Source: Protaetiibacter sp. (GTDB lineage: Bacteria; Actinomycetota; Actinomycetes; Actinomycetales; Microbacteriaceae). From it: 64,000 nt of DNA. The stretch spans positions 62,001-126,000 of the forward strand of contig JASLGG010000032.1 of assembly GCA_030150265.1 (NCBI GenBank), read 5' to 3'. Below the pieces are notes generated by a model. That model made no database searches. It was not told the origin of the DNA and worked only from the letters and a program-made list of their open reading frames with translations. Shown here piece after piece: positions 16,007-23,792 of this stretch. Position 1 is the stretch's first letter; the number at the start of each line of letters is the position of its first letter. Both the position numbers and the translations under genes were made by a program.

Positions 16007-16750
16007 ATGGACCGCAGCATCCAGGAGGTCGCCCGCCTCACCGGCGTCACGAGCCGCACCCTGCGGCACTACGACGACATCGGGCTCGTGCGGCCGAGCA
16101 GCATCGGCGCCGGCGGCATCCGACGCTACGACGCCGACGCGCTCGTGCGGCTGCAGCGCGTGCTGCTGCTGCGCGAGCTCGGTCTCGGCCTCCCCGCGAT
16201 CGCCGAGGTGCTCGCGGGCGAGACGCGCGACGTGCACGCCCTGCTCGCCCATCGCGAGTGGCTGCGGCAGGAGCGCGACCGCCTCGCGCGGCAGATCGCG
16301 AGCGTCGAGGCGACCATCGAGGCACTGGAGGGAGGTGAGGAACCGATGGCAGAGGACATGTTCGACGGATTCGACCACACGCAGTACAAGGAGGAGGTCG
16401 AGCAGCGCTGGGGCACGGCCGCGTACGCGCGATCCGACGCGTGGTGGCGCGGCATGAGCGCGGCCGAGCGTCAGGACTGGCAGGCGCGCACCGCCCAGCT
16501 CGGCGCCGACTGGACGGCTGCGGCCGCATCCGGCATCGCTCCGGACGACGACGCGGCCCAGGAGCTCGCGCGTCGCCACGTCGCGTGGCTGGCCGGCATC
16601 CCGGGCACGCCCGGCGCGGTCAGGGAGTACGTGACGGGACTCGGCGAGATGTACGTCGCCGACCCGCGCTTCGCCGCCAACTACGGCGGCGTCCCGGGCG
16701 CCACGTTCGTGCGCGACGCCCTGCGCGCCTACGCGGAGCGCGAGCTCTGA
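16007..16750 (+). CDS. MerR-family regulator with TipAS domain
   Basis: A 247-residue regulator. The MerR DNA-binding domain (about 1-70) has IQEVARLTGVTSRTLRHYDD, and a coiled-coil dimerisation helix spans about 75-112. The C-terminal TipAS-like antibiotic-recognition domain (about 120-245) has MFDGFDHTQYKEEVEQRWG and the terminal YVADPRFAANYG. TipA-type proteins bind thiopeptides or other lipophilic drugs and activate their own promoter. The ATG follows GAGGAGCGGCGG. An internal ATG at about residue 114 (before AEDMFDGF) could give a short TipAS-only form, as in Streptomyces. Confidence 0.88.
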   Translation: MDRSIQEVARLTGVTSRTLRHYDDIGLVRPSSIGAGGIRRYDADALVRLQRVLLLRELGLGLPAIAEVLAGETRDVHALLAHREWLRQERDRLARQIASVEATIEALEGGEEPMAEDMFDGFDHTQYKEEVEQRWGTAAYARSDAWWRGMSAAERQDWQARTAQLGADWTAAAASGIAPDDDAAQELARRHVAWLAGIPGTPGAVREYVTGLGEMYVADPRFAANYGGVPGATFVRDALRAYAEREL

Positions 16751-16755
16751 GCGGA

Positions 16756-16794
16756 ACCGGTTACTCGGTCAGCGGGACTGGCCGGGTAACCGGT
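16756..16794. terminator. Convergent terminator hairpin
   Basis: A perfect 9-bp inverted repeat, ACCGGTTAC and GTAACCGGT, lies between the convergent MerR and YczE genes and overlaps the last codons of the latter. No T-run is present, as is common in actinobacteria. Confidence 0.5.
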
Positions 16795-17456
16795 GCGGCG
16801 ACGGGATCGGCGCCCGCCGCATCCGCTGCTGCTGCCGCATCCCGCGCCGCCTCCGGCACCCGCAGCAGCGGCAGCGTCACCCCCACCATCGGCCCGACCA
16901 GCAGCGCGAACGCGAGTGTTCCGATCCCCACCTGGCCGCCCAGCAGCCAGCCCGCCACGAGCACCGTCACCTCGATGCCGGTGCGCACCACCCAGATCGG
17001 CCACCCGGTGCGGGCGTGCAGCCCCGTCATGAGGCCGTCGCGCGGCCCCGGGCCGAGTCGCGCACCGATGTAGAGGCCGGTCGCGATCGCGATCAGCACG
17101 ACCCCGGCCGCGAACACGAGCCCCTGCGGCACCGGCGCGTGCTGCTGCGGGATGACGTCGAGCGCGAGCTGCGCGGCCACCCCGATGAGCACCACGTTGA
17201 GCACCGTGCCGACGCCCGGTTTCTGGCGGATGGGGATCCACAGCAGCAGCACGATCGCGCCGACGACGATCGTGACGTAGCCGAACGGGATGCCGGTGCG
17301 GAGCGAGACGCCCTGCGTGAGCACGTCCCACGGCGCGACCCCGATGCCCGCGCGCACCATGAGCGCGATCGCGACGCCGTAGAGCAGCAGTCCGACGAGC
17401 AGCTGGGCGATACGGCGGGTCCAGAGCAGGGGCGGGGTCACGATGGACAAGTCCAC
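16761..17456 (-). CDS. YczE/YitT-family membrane protein
   Basis: A 231-residue integral membrane protein with about five hydrophobic helices. It has the family signature GIGVAPWDVLTQGVSLRTG after the first helix and the related GARLGPGPRDGLMTGLHARTG in the second half, indicating an internal duplication. The C-terminus is alanine/proline-rich and probably disordered. The family's transport substrate is unknown. YczE proteins are repeatedly found divergent from MocR-type regulators, as here. The start is uncertain: GTG 17456 is taken, GTG 17441 is also possible. Confidence 0.82.
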   Translation of the reverse strand: MDLSIVTPPLLWTRRIAQLLVGLLLYGVAIALMVRAGIGVAPWDVLTQGVSLRTGIPFGYVTIVVGAIVLLLWIPIRQKPGVGTVLNVVLIGVAAQLALDVIPQQHAPVPQGLVFAAGVVLIAIATGLYIGARLGPGPRDGLMTGLHARTGWPIWVVRTGIEVTVLVAGWLLGGQVGIGTLAFALLVGPMVGVTLPLLRVPEAARDAAAAADAAGADPVAAPVTRPVPLTE

Positions 17457-17487
17457 TCGAGGATTGGACCTTCAACAAGAGTCCAAT
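17444..17487. promoter_or_regulatory. Operator array TGGAC/GTCCA between yczE and the MocR gene
   Basis: Four half-sites alternate in orientation: TGGAC (17444), GTCCA (17451), TGGAC (17465) and GTCCA (17481). The outer pair of the second dyad extends to ATTGGAC/GTCCAAT. The last half-site lies between the -35 and -10 elements of the MocR promoter, so binding there could repress or remodel both promoters. Confidence 0.6.
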
Positions 17488-17498
17488 CTGGCTAGGCT
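17471..17498 (+). promoter_or_regulatory. Leaderless promoter of the MocR regulator
   Basis: TTCAAC (17471-17476) and TAGGCT (17493-17498) are 16 bp apart. The -10 ends seven bases before the ATG at 17505, so the transcript should begin at the start codon. Confidence 0.55.
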
Positions 17499-17504
17499 GG
17501 CCGC

Positions 17505-18923
17505 ATGAACACGCTGTCCGCCCGTGCTTTGGCCCTGCTCATGGTCGATTGGCGCGGATCGAACGGGCCGGCCTACCTGGCGCTCGCGGACCGCATCCGG
17601 CTGCTCGTGCTCGACGGTCGCATCCCGCTTGGCACCCGGCTGCCGGCGGAGCGCGAGCTGGCCGCCCACCTCCGGCTCAGCCGCACCACCGTCTCCGCCG
17701 CCTACGCCGAGCTCCGCGACAGCGGCTACCTCGAGAGCGTGCGCGGCTCCGGCAGCACCGCGCGCATGCCCCATGACGCGGGCATCGAGCTCGACCCCCT
17801 CGCGGAGGCCCGCCTCGACTTCTCCAAGGCCTCGCTGCCGGCTCTGCCGGCCGTGGCGCAGGCCGCCCAGATCGCCGTCGACCGGCTCCCGAGCTTCCTG
17901 CCCGACAGCGGCTACGACCCCTTCGGCCTCCTCGTGCTGCGCCGTGCGATCGCCGACCGCTACACCGAGCGCGGCCTGCCGACCGAGCCCGACCAGCTCA
18001 TGATCACCGTCGGTGCGCAGTCCGCCATCCACCTCGTCGCGCGCACGCTGCTCGCCCGCGGCGACCGCGCCGTCGTCGAGTCGCCCGGCTACCCGCACGC
18101 CTTCGACGCGCTCAAGACGGCGGGCGCGCGGCTCGTGCCGGTCGCCGTCACGAACGAGGAGGGATGGGATGTCGCCGGCCTCGAACAGGCCTTCCAGCGC
18201 ACGAGCCCCACCCTCGCCTACCTCATGCCCGAGTTCCAGAACCCCACGGGACGCACCATGGATGCGGGGCTGCGCGACCGCGTGCGCGAGCTCGCCGAGC
18301 GCGAGGGCACCACGCTCGTGATCGACGAGACCATGACCGGTCTCGGCCTCGACGGGCAGCCGCGCATGGCGCCGTTCCCGGCCGGCCCCGGCGTCGTGAC
18401 GATCGGATCGGTCGGCAAGTCGATCTGGGGCGGCCTGCGCATCGGGTGGGTGCGGGCCGAACGCGAGCTCATCCAGCGGCTCGCCCGGGTGCGCTTCTCG
18501 AGCGACCTCGGCACCCCCGTGCTCGACCAGCTCCTGGTGGCCGAGCTCGTGCCCGACTACGAGCGCATCCTCGCCGGGCGTCGCGCCTACCTGCGCCAGG
18601 GCCGTGACCACCTGGCCAAGCTCATCCGAACGGCGCTCCCCGAGTGGCGGATGCCGCACGTCGAGGGCGGGATCGTCGCCTGGGTGGGCATCGGCGCCCC
18701 GCTCAGCTCGCAGCTCGCCCTCGCCGCCCGCTCCGAGGGGCTCGTGATCGGCGCGGGACCGCGCTTCGGGCTCGACGGCGTCTTCGAGCGCTTCCTGCGG
18801 ATCCCCTTCGGCATGCCCGCCGACCAGCTCGACCGCGGCGTCGAGGCGCTCGCGGCGGCCTGGTCGCGCGTGACGCGCCACTCCATCCGCCTCGACGAGG
18901 CCGAGCTCGCCCACGTGGTGTGA
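17505..18923 (+). CDS. MocR/PdxR-type GntR regulator with aminotransferase domain
   Basis: A 472-residue fusion. The N-terminal GntR winged helix (about 20-90) has PLGTRLPAERELAAHLRLSRTT. It is joined to a fold-type I PLP aminotransferase domain (about 130-465) with FQNPTGR, VIDETMTGLGLDG and a PLP-lysine candidate in GSVGKSIWGGLRIGW. Such proteins use PLP or a PLP adduct as effector and usually regulate a divergent neighbour. The neighbour is a YczE protein, the partner of the YczR subgroup of MocR regulators. The start is supported by the adjacent -10 hexamer. Confidence 0.9.
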   Translation: MNTLSARALALLMVDWRGSNGPAYLALADRIRLLVLDGRIPLGTRLPAERELAAHLRLSRTTVSAAYAELRDSGYLESVRGSGSTARMPHDAGIELDPLAEARLDFSKASLPALPAVAQAAQIAVDRLPSFLPDSGYDPFGLLVLRRAIADRYTERGLPTEPDQLMITVGAQSAIHLVARTLLARGDRAVVESPGYPHAFDALKTAGARLVPVAVTNEEGWDVAGLEQAFQRTSPTLAYLMPEFQNPTGRTMDAGLRDRVRELAEREGTTLVIDETMTGLGLDGQPRMAPFPAGPGVVTIGSVGKSIWGGLRIGWVRAERELIQRLARVRFSSDLGTPVLDQLLVAELVPDYERILAGRRAYLRQGRDHLAKLIRTALPEWRMPHVEGGIVAWVGIGAPLSSQLALAARSEGLVIGAGPRFGLDGVFERFLRIPFGMPADQLDRGVEALAAAWSRVTRHSIRLDEAELAHVV

Positions 18924-18958
18924 CCCGCGCCCCGCTCCGCTTCCGCGCCCCTTCCGTT

Positions 18959-19110
18959 GGTCGAGCAGCCCGCGGAGCGGGCGTATCGAGACCCCCAGCA
19001 CGCACGGATGCGCGACTGTCGGGTCGCCGGCTCAGCGCCGACAGCCGCGTCGCGCCGAGGTGCTGAGGGTTTCGATACGCGCGCGCCTTCGGCGGCACGC
19101 TACTCAACCA
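18959..19110. repeat. Compound palindromic intergenic element
   Basis: The 318-bp gap 18924-19241 holds a roughly 150-bp imperfect palindrome centred near 19030. The left unit starts GGTCGAGCAGCCCGCGGA and ends in ATCGAGACCCCCAGCAC. The right unit is the same pattern inverted (GTGCTGAGGGTTTCGATACG ... ACTCAACC). The centre carries the perfect pair CTGTCGG/CCGACAG (19016-19044). Each unit can also fold on itself (GCCCGC/GCGGGC). Related to the copy at 22347-22384. It may act as a terminator for the MocR gene. The rest of the gap shows nothing beyond a ribosome-binding site. Confidence 0.65.
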
Positions 19111-19241
19111 GCGGATGGGGACGCATCCGCTTCCCAGGAGATGGGAAGGCTCGCCCGCCCGGAGGCTGGGATACTGAGGCGGACGCACGGGGTCGTGCGC
19201 CGTCCGGCCGCGCGTCGCGGCATCCAGCCCCCGGGGGAACC

Positions 19242-22200
19242 GTGTCACTGCTCTCCGTGTTCAGCCTGCGCAACCGCGCGCTCATCGCCCTGCTGACGGT
19301 CGTCGTCGCGCTGTTCGGCGGCTACGCGCTCACGGCGCTCAAGCTCGAGCTGTTCCCCTCGCTCACGCTCCCCAACGTGACCGTCATCACGAGCTACCCG
19401 GGCGCCAGCCCCGAGGTCGTCGAGACCGACGTCTCCACCCCCATCGAGACGGCGCTGCAGGGCATCGAGGGGCTCGACTCCACCTCCGCCACCAGCTCGG
19501 CCGGCATCTCCACCGTGCAGGCGTCGTTCCGCTACGGCACCGACCTCACGCGCGCCGAGCAGAAGGTCGAGCTCGCGATCGGGAGGATCGGATCCCAGCT
19601 CCCCTCCGCCGTCGACCCGCAGGTGGTCACCTTCTCGATCGGCGACTTCCCCGTCGTGCAGCTCGCCGTCACGAGCGGTCTCGACCCGGCCGACCTCGCC
19701 TCCCGCCTCTCGAGCGTCACGGTGCCCGCCCTCGAGCAGATCGACGGCGTCAGCTCGGCCACCGTCTACGGCGCCACCGGCCAGCGCATCACCATCACCC
19801 CGGATGCCGCGGCCCTCGCCGCGCACCGCCTCAGCACCCAGGCCATCCGGGATGCGCTCAAGGCCAACGGCGTGCTGCTCGCCGCCGGCACGGTCGACGA
19901 GGGCGACAAGACCCTCACCGTGCAGGCCGGCGTGCGGCTCGCCTCGGCGGCCGACCTCGAGTCCCTGCCGCTGCTCGGCGGCAGCCCGGTCACCATCGGC
20001 GATGTCGCGCGGGTCGAGATCGTCGACAACCCCATTACCGGCATCTCGCGCGTCAACGGCGAGCCCTCGCTCACCATCGCGATCACCAAGACCCCCGCCG
20101 GAAACACGGTCGACGTGTCGCGCGAGGTGAACGCGCAGCTCGGCACGCTCGCCTCCCAGCTCGGCAGCGACACGCGCTTCACCGTCGTGTTCGACCAGGC
20201 GCCGTTCATCGAGCGCTCCATCAACTCGCTCGCCACCGAGGGACTGCTCGGCCTCGGCTTCGCGGTCGTCGTGATCTTCGTGTTCCTGCTGTCGATCCGC
20301 TCCACCCTCGTCGCGGCGATCTCGATCCCCGTGTCGGTGCTCATCACCTTCCTCGCGATGCTCGGCACGGGGTACTCGCTCAACGTGCTCACCCTCGGCG
20401 CGCTCACCATCGCGATCGGCCGCGTCGTCGACGACTCGATCGTCGTGATCGAGAACATCAAGCGGCACCTCGGCCTCGGCGAGAGCAAGCGGGATGCCGT
20501 CCTCGGCGGCGTCAAGGAGGTCGCGACCGCGATCACCGCCTCGACCGTCACCACCGTGGCCGTCTTCCTGCCGATCGCCCTCGTCGGCGACATCACGGGC
20601 GAGCTGTTCCGCCCCTTCGCCCTCACCGTGACGATCGCGCTCGCCGCCTCGCTCTTCGTGGCCCTCACGATCGTGCCGGTGCTCGCCTACTGGTTCCTCA
20701 AGGAGCGGCCGCACCACGGCCACGACGCGAGCGAGACCGACCCCGCGCATCCGGCCGACGAGCTGGAGCACCCCTCGGCGCTGCAGAGGGGATACCTGCC
20801 GGTCATCCGCTGGACGGTCGCGCACCCCGCGATCACCATCGGCGCCGCCGCGCTCGTGCTCGTCGGCACCCTCGCGCTCGTGCCCTCGGTGCCCACCAAC
20901 TTCGTCGGCAGCTCCGGGCAGAACACGCTCGCGATCACGCAGACCATGCCCGCCGGCACGAGCCTCACGGCCAAGGACGCCGCCGCCAAGGAGCTCGAGG
21001 CGGCGCTCAAGGGCGTCGACGGGATCGACACCGTCCAGGTCTCCGTCGGATCCAGCGGCGGCGCGAGCGCGTCGCTCGCCGCGATCTTCGGCGGTGGTGG
21101 CTCCACGAGCTTCTCCATCACCACCTCCGAGTCCGTCGACCAGGATGCGCTGCGCGCCCGGGTGCAGAAGATCATCGACGGGCTCGACGCCGCCAAGGTC
21201 GGCGAGATCTCCGTCTCGTCCGGCTCGGGCGGCGGCGGCTTCTCCAACGACATCGCGGTGGAGATCACCGCGCCGGATGCGAAGACCCTCACCGCCGCGA
21301 CGACGCAGATCCTCGACCGGGTCAAGAAGCTCACGGTCGCCCAGCAGGCGGAGTCGAACCTCTCCGCGACGCAGCCCTACCTCGCCGTGCAGGTCGACCG
21401 CGAGAAGGCCGCGCAGCTCGGGCTCTCCGAGATCGCCGTCGGCGGCATCCTCGCCGAGGCCATGCTCCCCGCCTCGATCGGCTCGGTCGAGGTCGACGGC
21501 AACACGCTCTCGGTCTACATCGACAACCCCGACGCCCCGACGACCGTGCAGCAGCTGCGCGACTTCACCGTGCCGACCCTCGCCGGGCCGGTGGCGCTCG
21601 GCGAGCTCGCCACGGTCGAGGAGGTGCAGGGCCCCGCCTCGATCTCGACCCAGCGCGGGGTGCGCACGGCGACCGTCTCGATCACGCCCGCGACCGCCGA
21701 CATCGGCACCGCATCCGCCGAGGTGCGGAACGCGCTCGACGGCCTCACGCTGCCTTCCGGCGTCACCGCCACCATCGGCGGCGTCACCGCCGACCAGGCG
21801 GATGCCTTCAGCCAGCTGTTCCTCGCGCTGCTCGCCGCGATCCTCATCGTCTACACCGTGATGGTCGCCACCTTCCGGAGCCTCCGGCAGCCGCTCCTGC
21901 TGCTCGTCTCGGTGCCGTTCGCGGCGACCGGCGCGATCCTGCTGCAGCTGGCCTCCGGCATCCCGCTCGGCGTCGCCTCGATCATCGGCCTGCTCATGCT
22001 CATCGGCATCGTCGTCACCAACGCGATCGTGCTCGTCGACCTCGTGAACCAGTACCGGGAGCGCGGGATGGGGGTGGTCGACGCGGTCGTGCACGGCGCC
22101 TCGCGGCGTCTGCGGCCCATCCTCATGACGGCGCTCGCCACGATCTTCGCGCTCGTGCCGATGGCGGTGGGGCTCACGGGCCACAGCGGCTTCATCTCGC

Positions 22201-22358
22201 AGCCGCTCGCGATCGTCGTGATCGGAGGGCTCATCTCCTCCACCGTGCTGACGCTCGTGGTGCTGCCCTCGCTCTACACGCTCGTCGAGGGCGCGCGCTC
22301 GCGTCGCGAGGCGCGTCGAGCGGCGAAGGCGGCCTCGGCGACTCCGCTGGTCGAGTAG
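19242..22358 (+). CDS. RND-superfamily (HAE1-like) efflux transporter
   Basis: A 1038-residue inner-membrane transporter with the AcrB-type plan of two halves, each with a large extracytoplasmic loop. TM1 is near residues 8-28, and the periplasmic-type motifs ELFPSLTLPNVTVITSYPGASPEVVE follow. The proton-relay aspartates lie in GRVVDDSIVVIENI. No membrane-fusion or outer-membrane partner is encoded nearby, as for SwrC/YerP-type RND pumps of Gram-positive bacteria. The GTG start follows GGGGGAA; the in-frame extension upstream runs through a repeat element and is rejected. The final codons and stop lie inside another repeat copy. Substrate unknown. Confidence 0.9.
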   Translation: MSLLSVFSLRNRALIALLTVVVALFGGYALTALKLELFPSLTLPNVTVITSYPGASPEVVETDVSTPIETALQGIEGLDSTSATSSAGISTVQASFRYGTDLTRAEQKVELAIGRIGSQLPSAVDPQVVTFSIGDFPVVQLAVTSGLDPADLASRLSSVTVPALEQIDGVSSATVYGATGQRITITPDAAALAAHRLSTQAIRDALKANGVLLAAGTVDEGDKTLTVQAGVRLASAADLESLPLLGGSPVTIGDVARVEIVDNPITGISRVNGEPSLTIAITKTPAGNTVDVSREVNAQLGTLASQLGSDTRFTVVFDQAPFIERSINSLATEGLLGLGFAVVVIFVFLLSIRSTLVAAISIPVSVLITFLAMLGTGYSLNVLTLGALTIAIGRVVDDSIVVIENIKRHLGLGESKRDAVLGGVKEVATAITASTVTTVAVFLPIALVGDITGELFRPFALTVTIALAASLFVALTIVPVLAYWFLKERPHHGHDASETDPAHPADELEHPSALQRGYLPVIRWTVAHPAITIGAAALVLVGTLALVPSVPTNFVGSSGQNTLAITQTMPAGTSLTAKDAAAKELEAALKGVDGIDTVQVSVGSSGGASASLAAIFGGGGSTSFSITTSESVDQDALRARVQKIIDGLDAAKVGEISVSSGSGGGGFSNDIAVEITAPDAKTLTAATTQILDRVKKLTVAQQAESNLSATQPYLAVQVDREKAAQLGLSEIAVGGILAEAMLPASIGSVEVDGNTLSVYIDNPDAPTTVQQLRDFTVPTLAGPVALGELATVEEVQGPASISTQRGVRTATVSITPATADIGTASAEVRNALDGLTLPSGVTATIGGVTADQADAFSQLFLALLAAILIVYTVMVATFRSLRQPLLLLVSVPFAATGAILLQLASGIPLGVASIIGLLMLIGIVVTNAIVLVDLVNQYRERGMGVVDAVVHGASRRLRPILMTALATIFALVPMAVGLTGHSGFISQPLAIVVIGGLISSTVLTLVVLPSLYTLVEGARSRREARRAAKAASATPLVE

Positions 22359-22384
22359 CCGCGCAGCGGCGTGTCGAGACCCTC
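22347..22384. repeat. Third copy of the GGTCGAG-type intergenic palindrome
   Basis: The sequence from GGTCGAGTAGCCGCGCAG to GTGTCGAGACC is the same unit as at 18959. It supplies the last residues (VE) and the TAG stop of the RND gene and forms a stem-loop that could terminate it. Confidence 0.6.
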
Positions 22385-22402
22385 TCGTCGCTCCGCGGCG
22401 CT

Positions 22403-22491
22403 GCGGATTCGCTTCCGGGCCGCATGCCCCCGCGCGCCTGAACGGCGCGCTCCCGCCCGTCCCGATGCCAGCGTCCCGGAAGCGAATCCGC
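22403..22491. repeat. 89-bp element with perfect 17-bp inverted repeats
   Basis: GCGGATTCGCTTCCGGG (22403-22419) and its exact reverse complement (22475-22491) enclose 55 bp that themselves contain GCGCGC/GCGCGC arms. It lies between the convergent RND and esterase genes: a bidirectional terminator or a miniature inverted-repeat element. Confidence 0.6.
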
Positions 22492-22531
22492 ACCCCCGCT
22501 CCGCTCGACGGCCACCGCCGTCTCGTCACCG

Positions 22532-23506
22532 TCACCCGCCCGGGCGGTCGGTCGCCGGTGCCCCCGGCAGCTGGCGCGGGGCGAGGGTGCGCGCGTAGAA
22601 GTCGAGGATGCGCTTCTTGAGTGCGGCGTCGACCATCGCGAGCGAGTGCAGCCGGCCCTCTACGGTCACGAAGGTGGTGTCGACCCCGGCCGCGCGCAGC
22701 GCGCGCACGAAGAGGCGGGCCTGCTCGAGCGGGATCATCTCGTCCGTCGAGTGCGCCACGAAGAACGGCGGGTCGCTCGCGTCGATCCAGCTGTCGGGCG
22801 AGGCGGCGGATGCCGCGGGGCAGTCCGCCTCGGACGCGCAGCCGAGGTAGGCCAGCTGCACCGGCGCGAAATCGTCGGTGACCGCGGCGCCTGTCAGGTC
22901 GATCGGGCCCGAGAGCTCGACGACCGCCGCCACCCGCGACCCCTCGTCGAGCGGGCCGCTGCCGCGGGTGCCGAGCAGCGACACGAGGTTGCCGCCGGCC
23001 GATCCGCCGAACGCGCCGATCCGGTGCGGGTCGATCCCGAAGCGCGCCGTCTGCTCGGGCCGCCGCAGCCACTCGACGGCGGCGCTCACGTCGTCGATCG
23101 CGGCCGGGAACGGGTGCGCCGGCGCGAGCCGGTAGTCGATCGCGAAGCTCGGGTAGCCCGACTTCGCGAGCCACTGGCACACGGCCCGCCACGCGATGTC
23201 GTTCTTCGAGCCGCGCGTCCAGCTGCCGCCGTGCACCACGACGATCGCGGCGCGGGCGGGGTCGGTGAGCGGGTCGAACCCCGGCGGGGTGCACGCGTCG
23301 AGGCGCAGCGGCTGGCCGTCGATCGTCGCGTAGACGAGGTCGACGGCGGTCGGCACGGTCGGGTCGGTCGCGAGCTCGGGGTTGCTCGACACCACCACCC
23401 CCTCGACGTGCTCCGCCTCGGCACCCCGCGGCGCGCATCCGGCGAGCACGAGCGCGGCGAGCAGCGCGGCCCCCAGGGCGGCTCGGGTCGGGCTCGCGGC
23501 GCGCAT
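22532..23506 (-). CDS. Lipoprotein alpha/beta-hydrolase (esterase/lipase)
   Basis: A 324-residue protein. The signal peptide ends in the lipobox VLAGC (Cys about 22), so it is exported and lipid-anchored. The alpha/beta-hydrolase core has the oxyanion-hole motif VVHGGSW, the nucleophile elbow GGSAGG, an acid in HSTDEMIP and the catalytic histidine in GRLHSLAM. This is the HSL/BD-FAE-like carboxylesterase pattern. A gapped insertion with two cysteines (LGCASEADCP) precedes the acid region. Substrate unknown. It is divergent from the helicase gene and convergent with the RND gene. Confidence 0.87.
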   Translation of the reverse strand: MRAASPTRAALGAALLAALVLAGCAPRGAEAEHVEGVVVSSNPELATDPTVPTAVDLVYATIDGQPLRLDACTPPGFDPLTDPARAAIVVVHGGSWTRGSKNDIAWRAVCQWLAKSGYPSFAIDYRLAPAHPFPAAIDDVSAAVEWLRRPEQTARFGIDPHRIGAFGGSAGGNLVSLLGTRGSGPLDEGSRVAAVVELSGPIDLTGAAVTDDFAPVQLAYLGCASEADCPAASAASPDSWIDASDPPFFVAHSTDEMIPLEQARLFVRALRAAGVDTTFVTVEGRLHSLAMVDAALKKRILDFYARTLAPRQLPGAPATDRPGG

Positions 23507-23589
23507 GATCGCACCACCGTAACCCCGCCGATCGCGTGGCCGAGTCCGGCGGATGGCCGACTCACGGCGGATGCACGGGCGGCATCCGC

Positions 23590-23595
23590 TATGCT
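23590..23595 (+). promoter_or_regulatory. -10 hexamer TATGCT of the helicase gene
   Basis: A good -10 hexamer about 200 bp ahead of the helicase start, predicting a leader RNA of about 190 nt beginning near 23602. No good -35 is seen. Confidence 0.4.
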
Positions 23596-23601
23596 CGTGC
23601 G

Positions 23602-23792
23602 GTCGGCTCTCGACGAACCGCGGCATCTGGCCGCGTCTTATGCACCTTGTAGGTCGAGCGGGCCGGATCACCAGCGCATCCGCTGGTGAGGACTTCCACG
23701 AGGAAAACGGCCCCGGTCCACGTCTGCCCGGGTTCTCGCCGCGCATCGATCCCGATGCGGGGCGCACTCTCATGAGCACCGGAGACACATCC
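23602..23792 (+). ncRNA. Structured 5' leader of the DEAD-box helicase (candidate cis-regulatory RNA)
   Basis: The leader has two strong hairpins: CACCAGCG-CATC-CGCTGGTG (23669-23688) and CGCATCG-ATCC-CGATGCG (23742-23759). Purine-rich GAGGACTTCCACGAGGAAAA sequence lies between them, without a coding ORF of its own that looks protein-like. RNA helicase genes are often autoregulated through long leaders. I do not recognise a named RNA family. Confidence 0.4.

Noticed and set aside
18957..19241. N-terminal extension of the RND protein starting at 18957
   Set aside because: It translates the palindromic repeat into low-complexity sequence; the GTG at 19242 has a ribosome-binding site and gives the normal family N-terminus.
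19245..23438. 1397-codon open frame on the minus strand across the RND gene and the esterase
   Set aside because: It is a composition artefact of GC-rich codons antisense to two recognisable genes; the translation is Arg/Gly/Asp-rich without domains.
23553..23792. Upstream extension of the DEAD-box helicase to 23553
   Set aside because: The stretch contains the promoter and hairpin leader and lacks protein-like sequence; ATG 23793 has a good ribosome-binding site.
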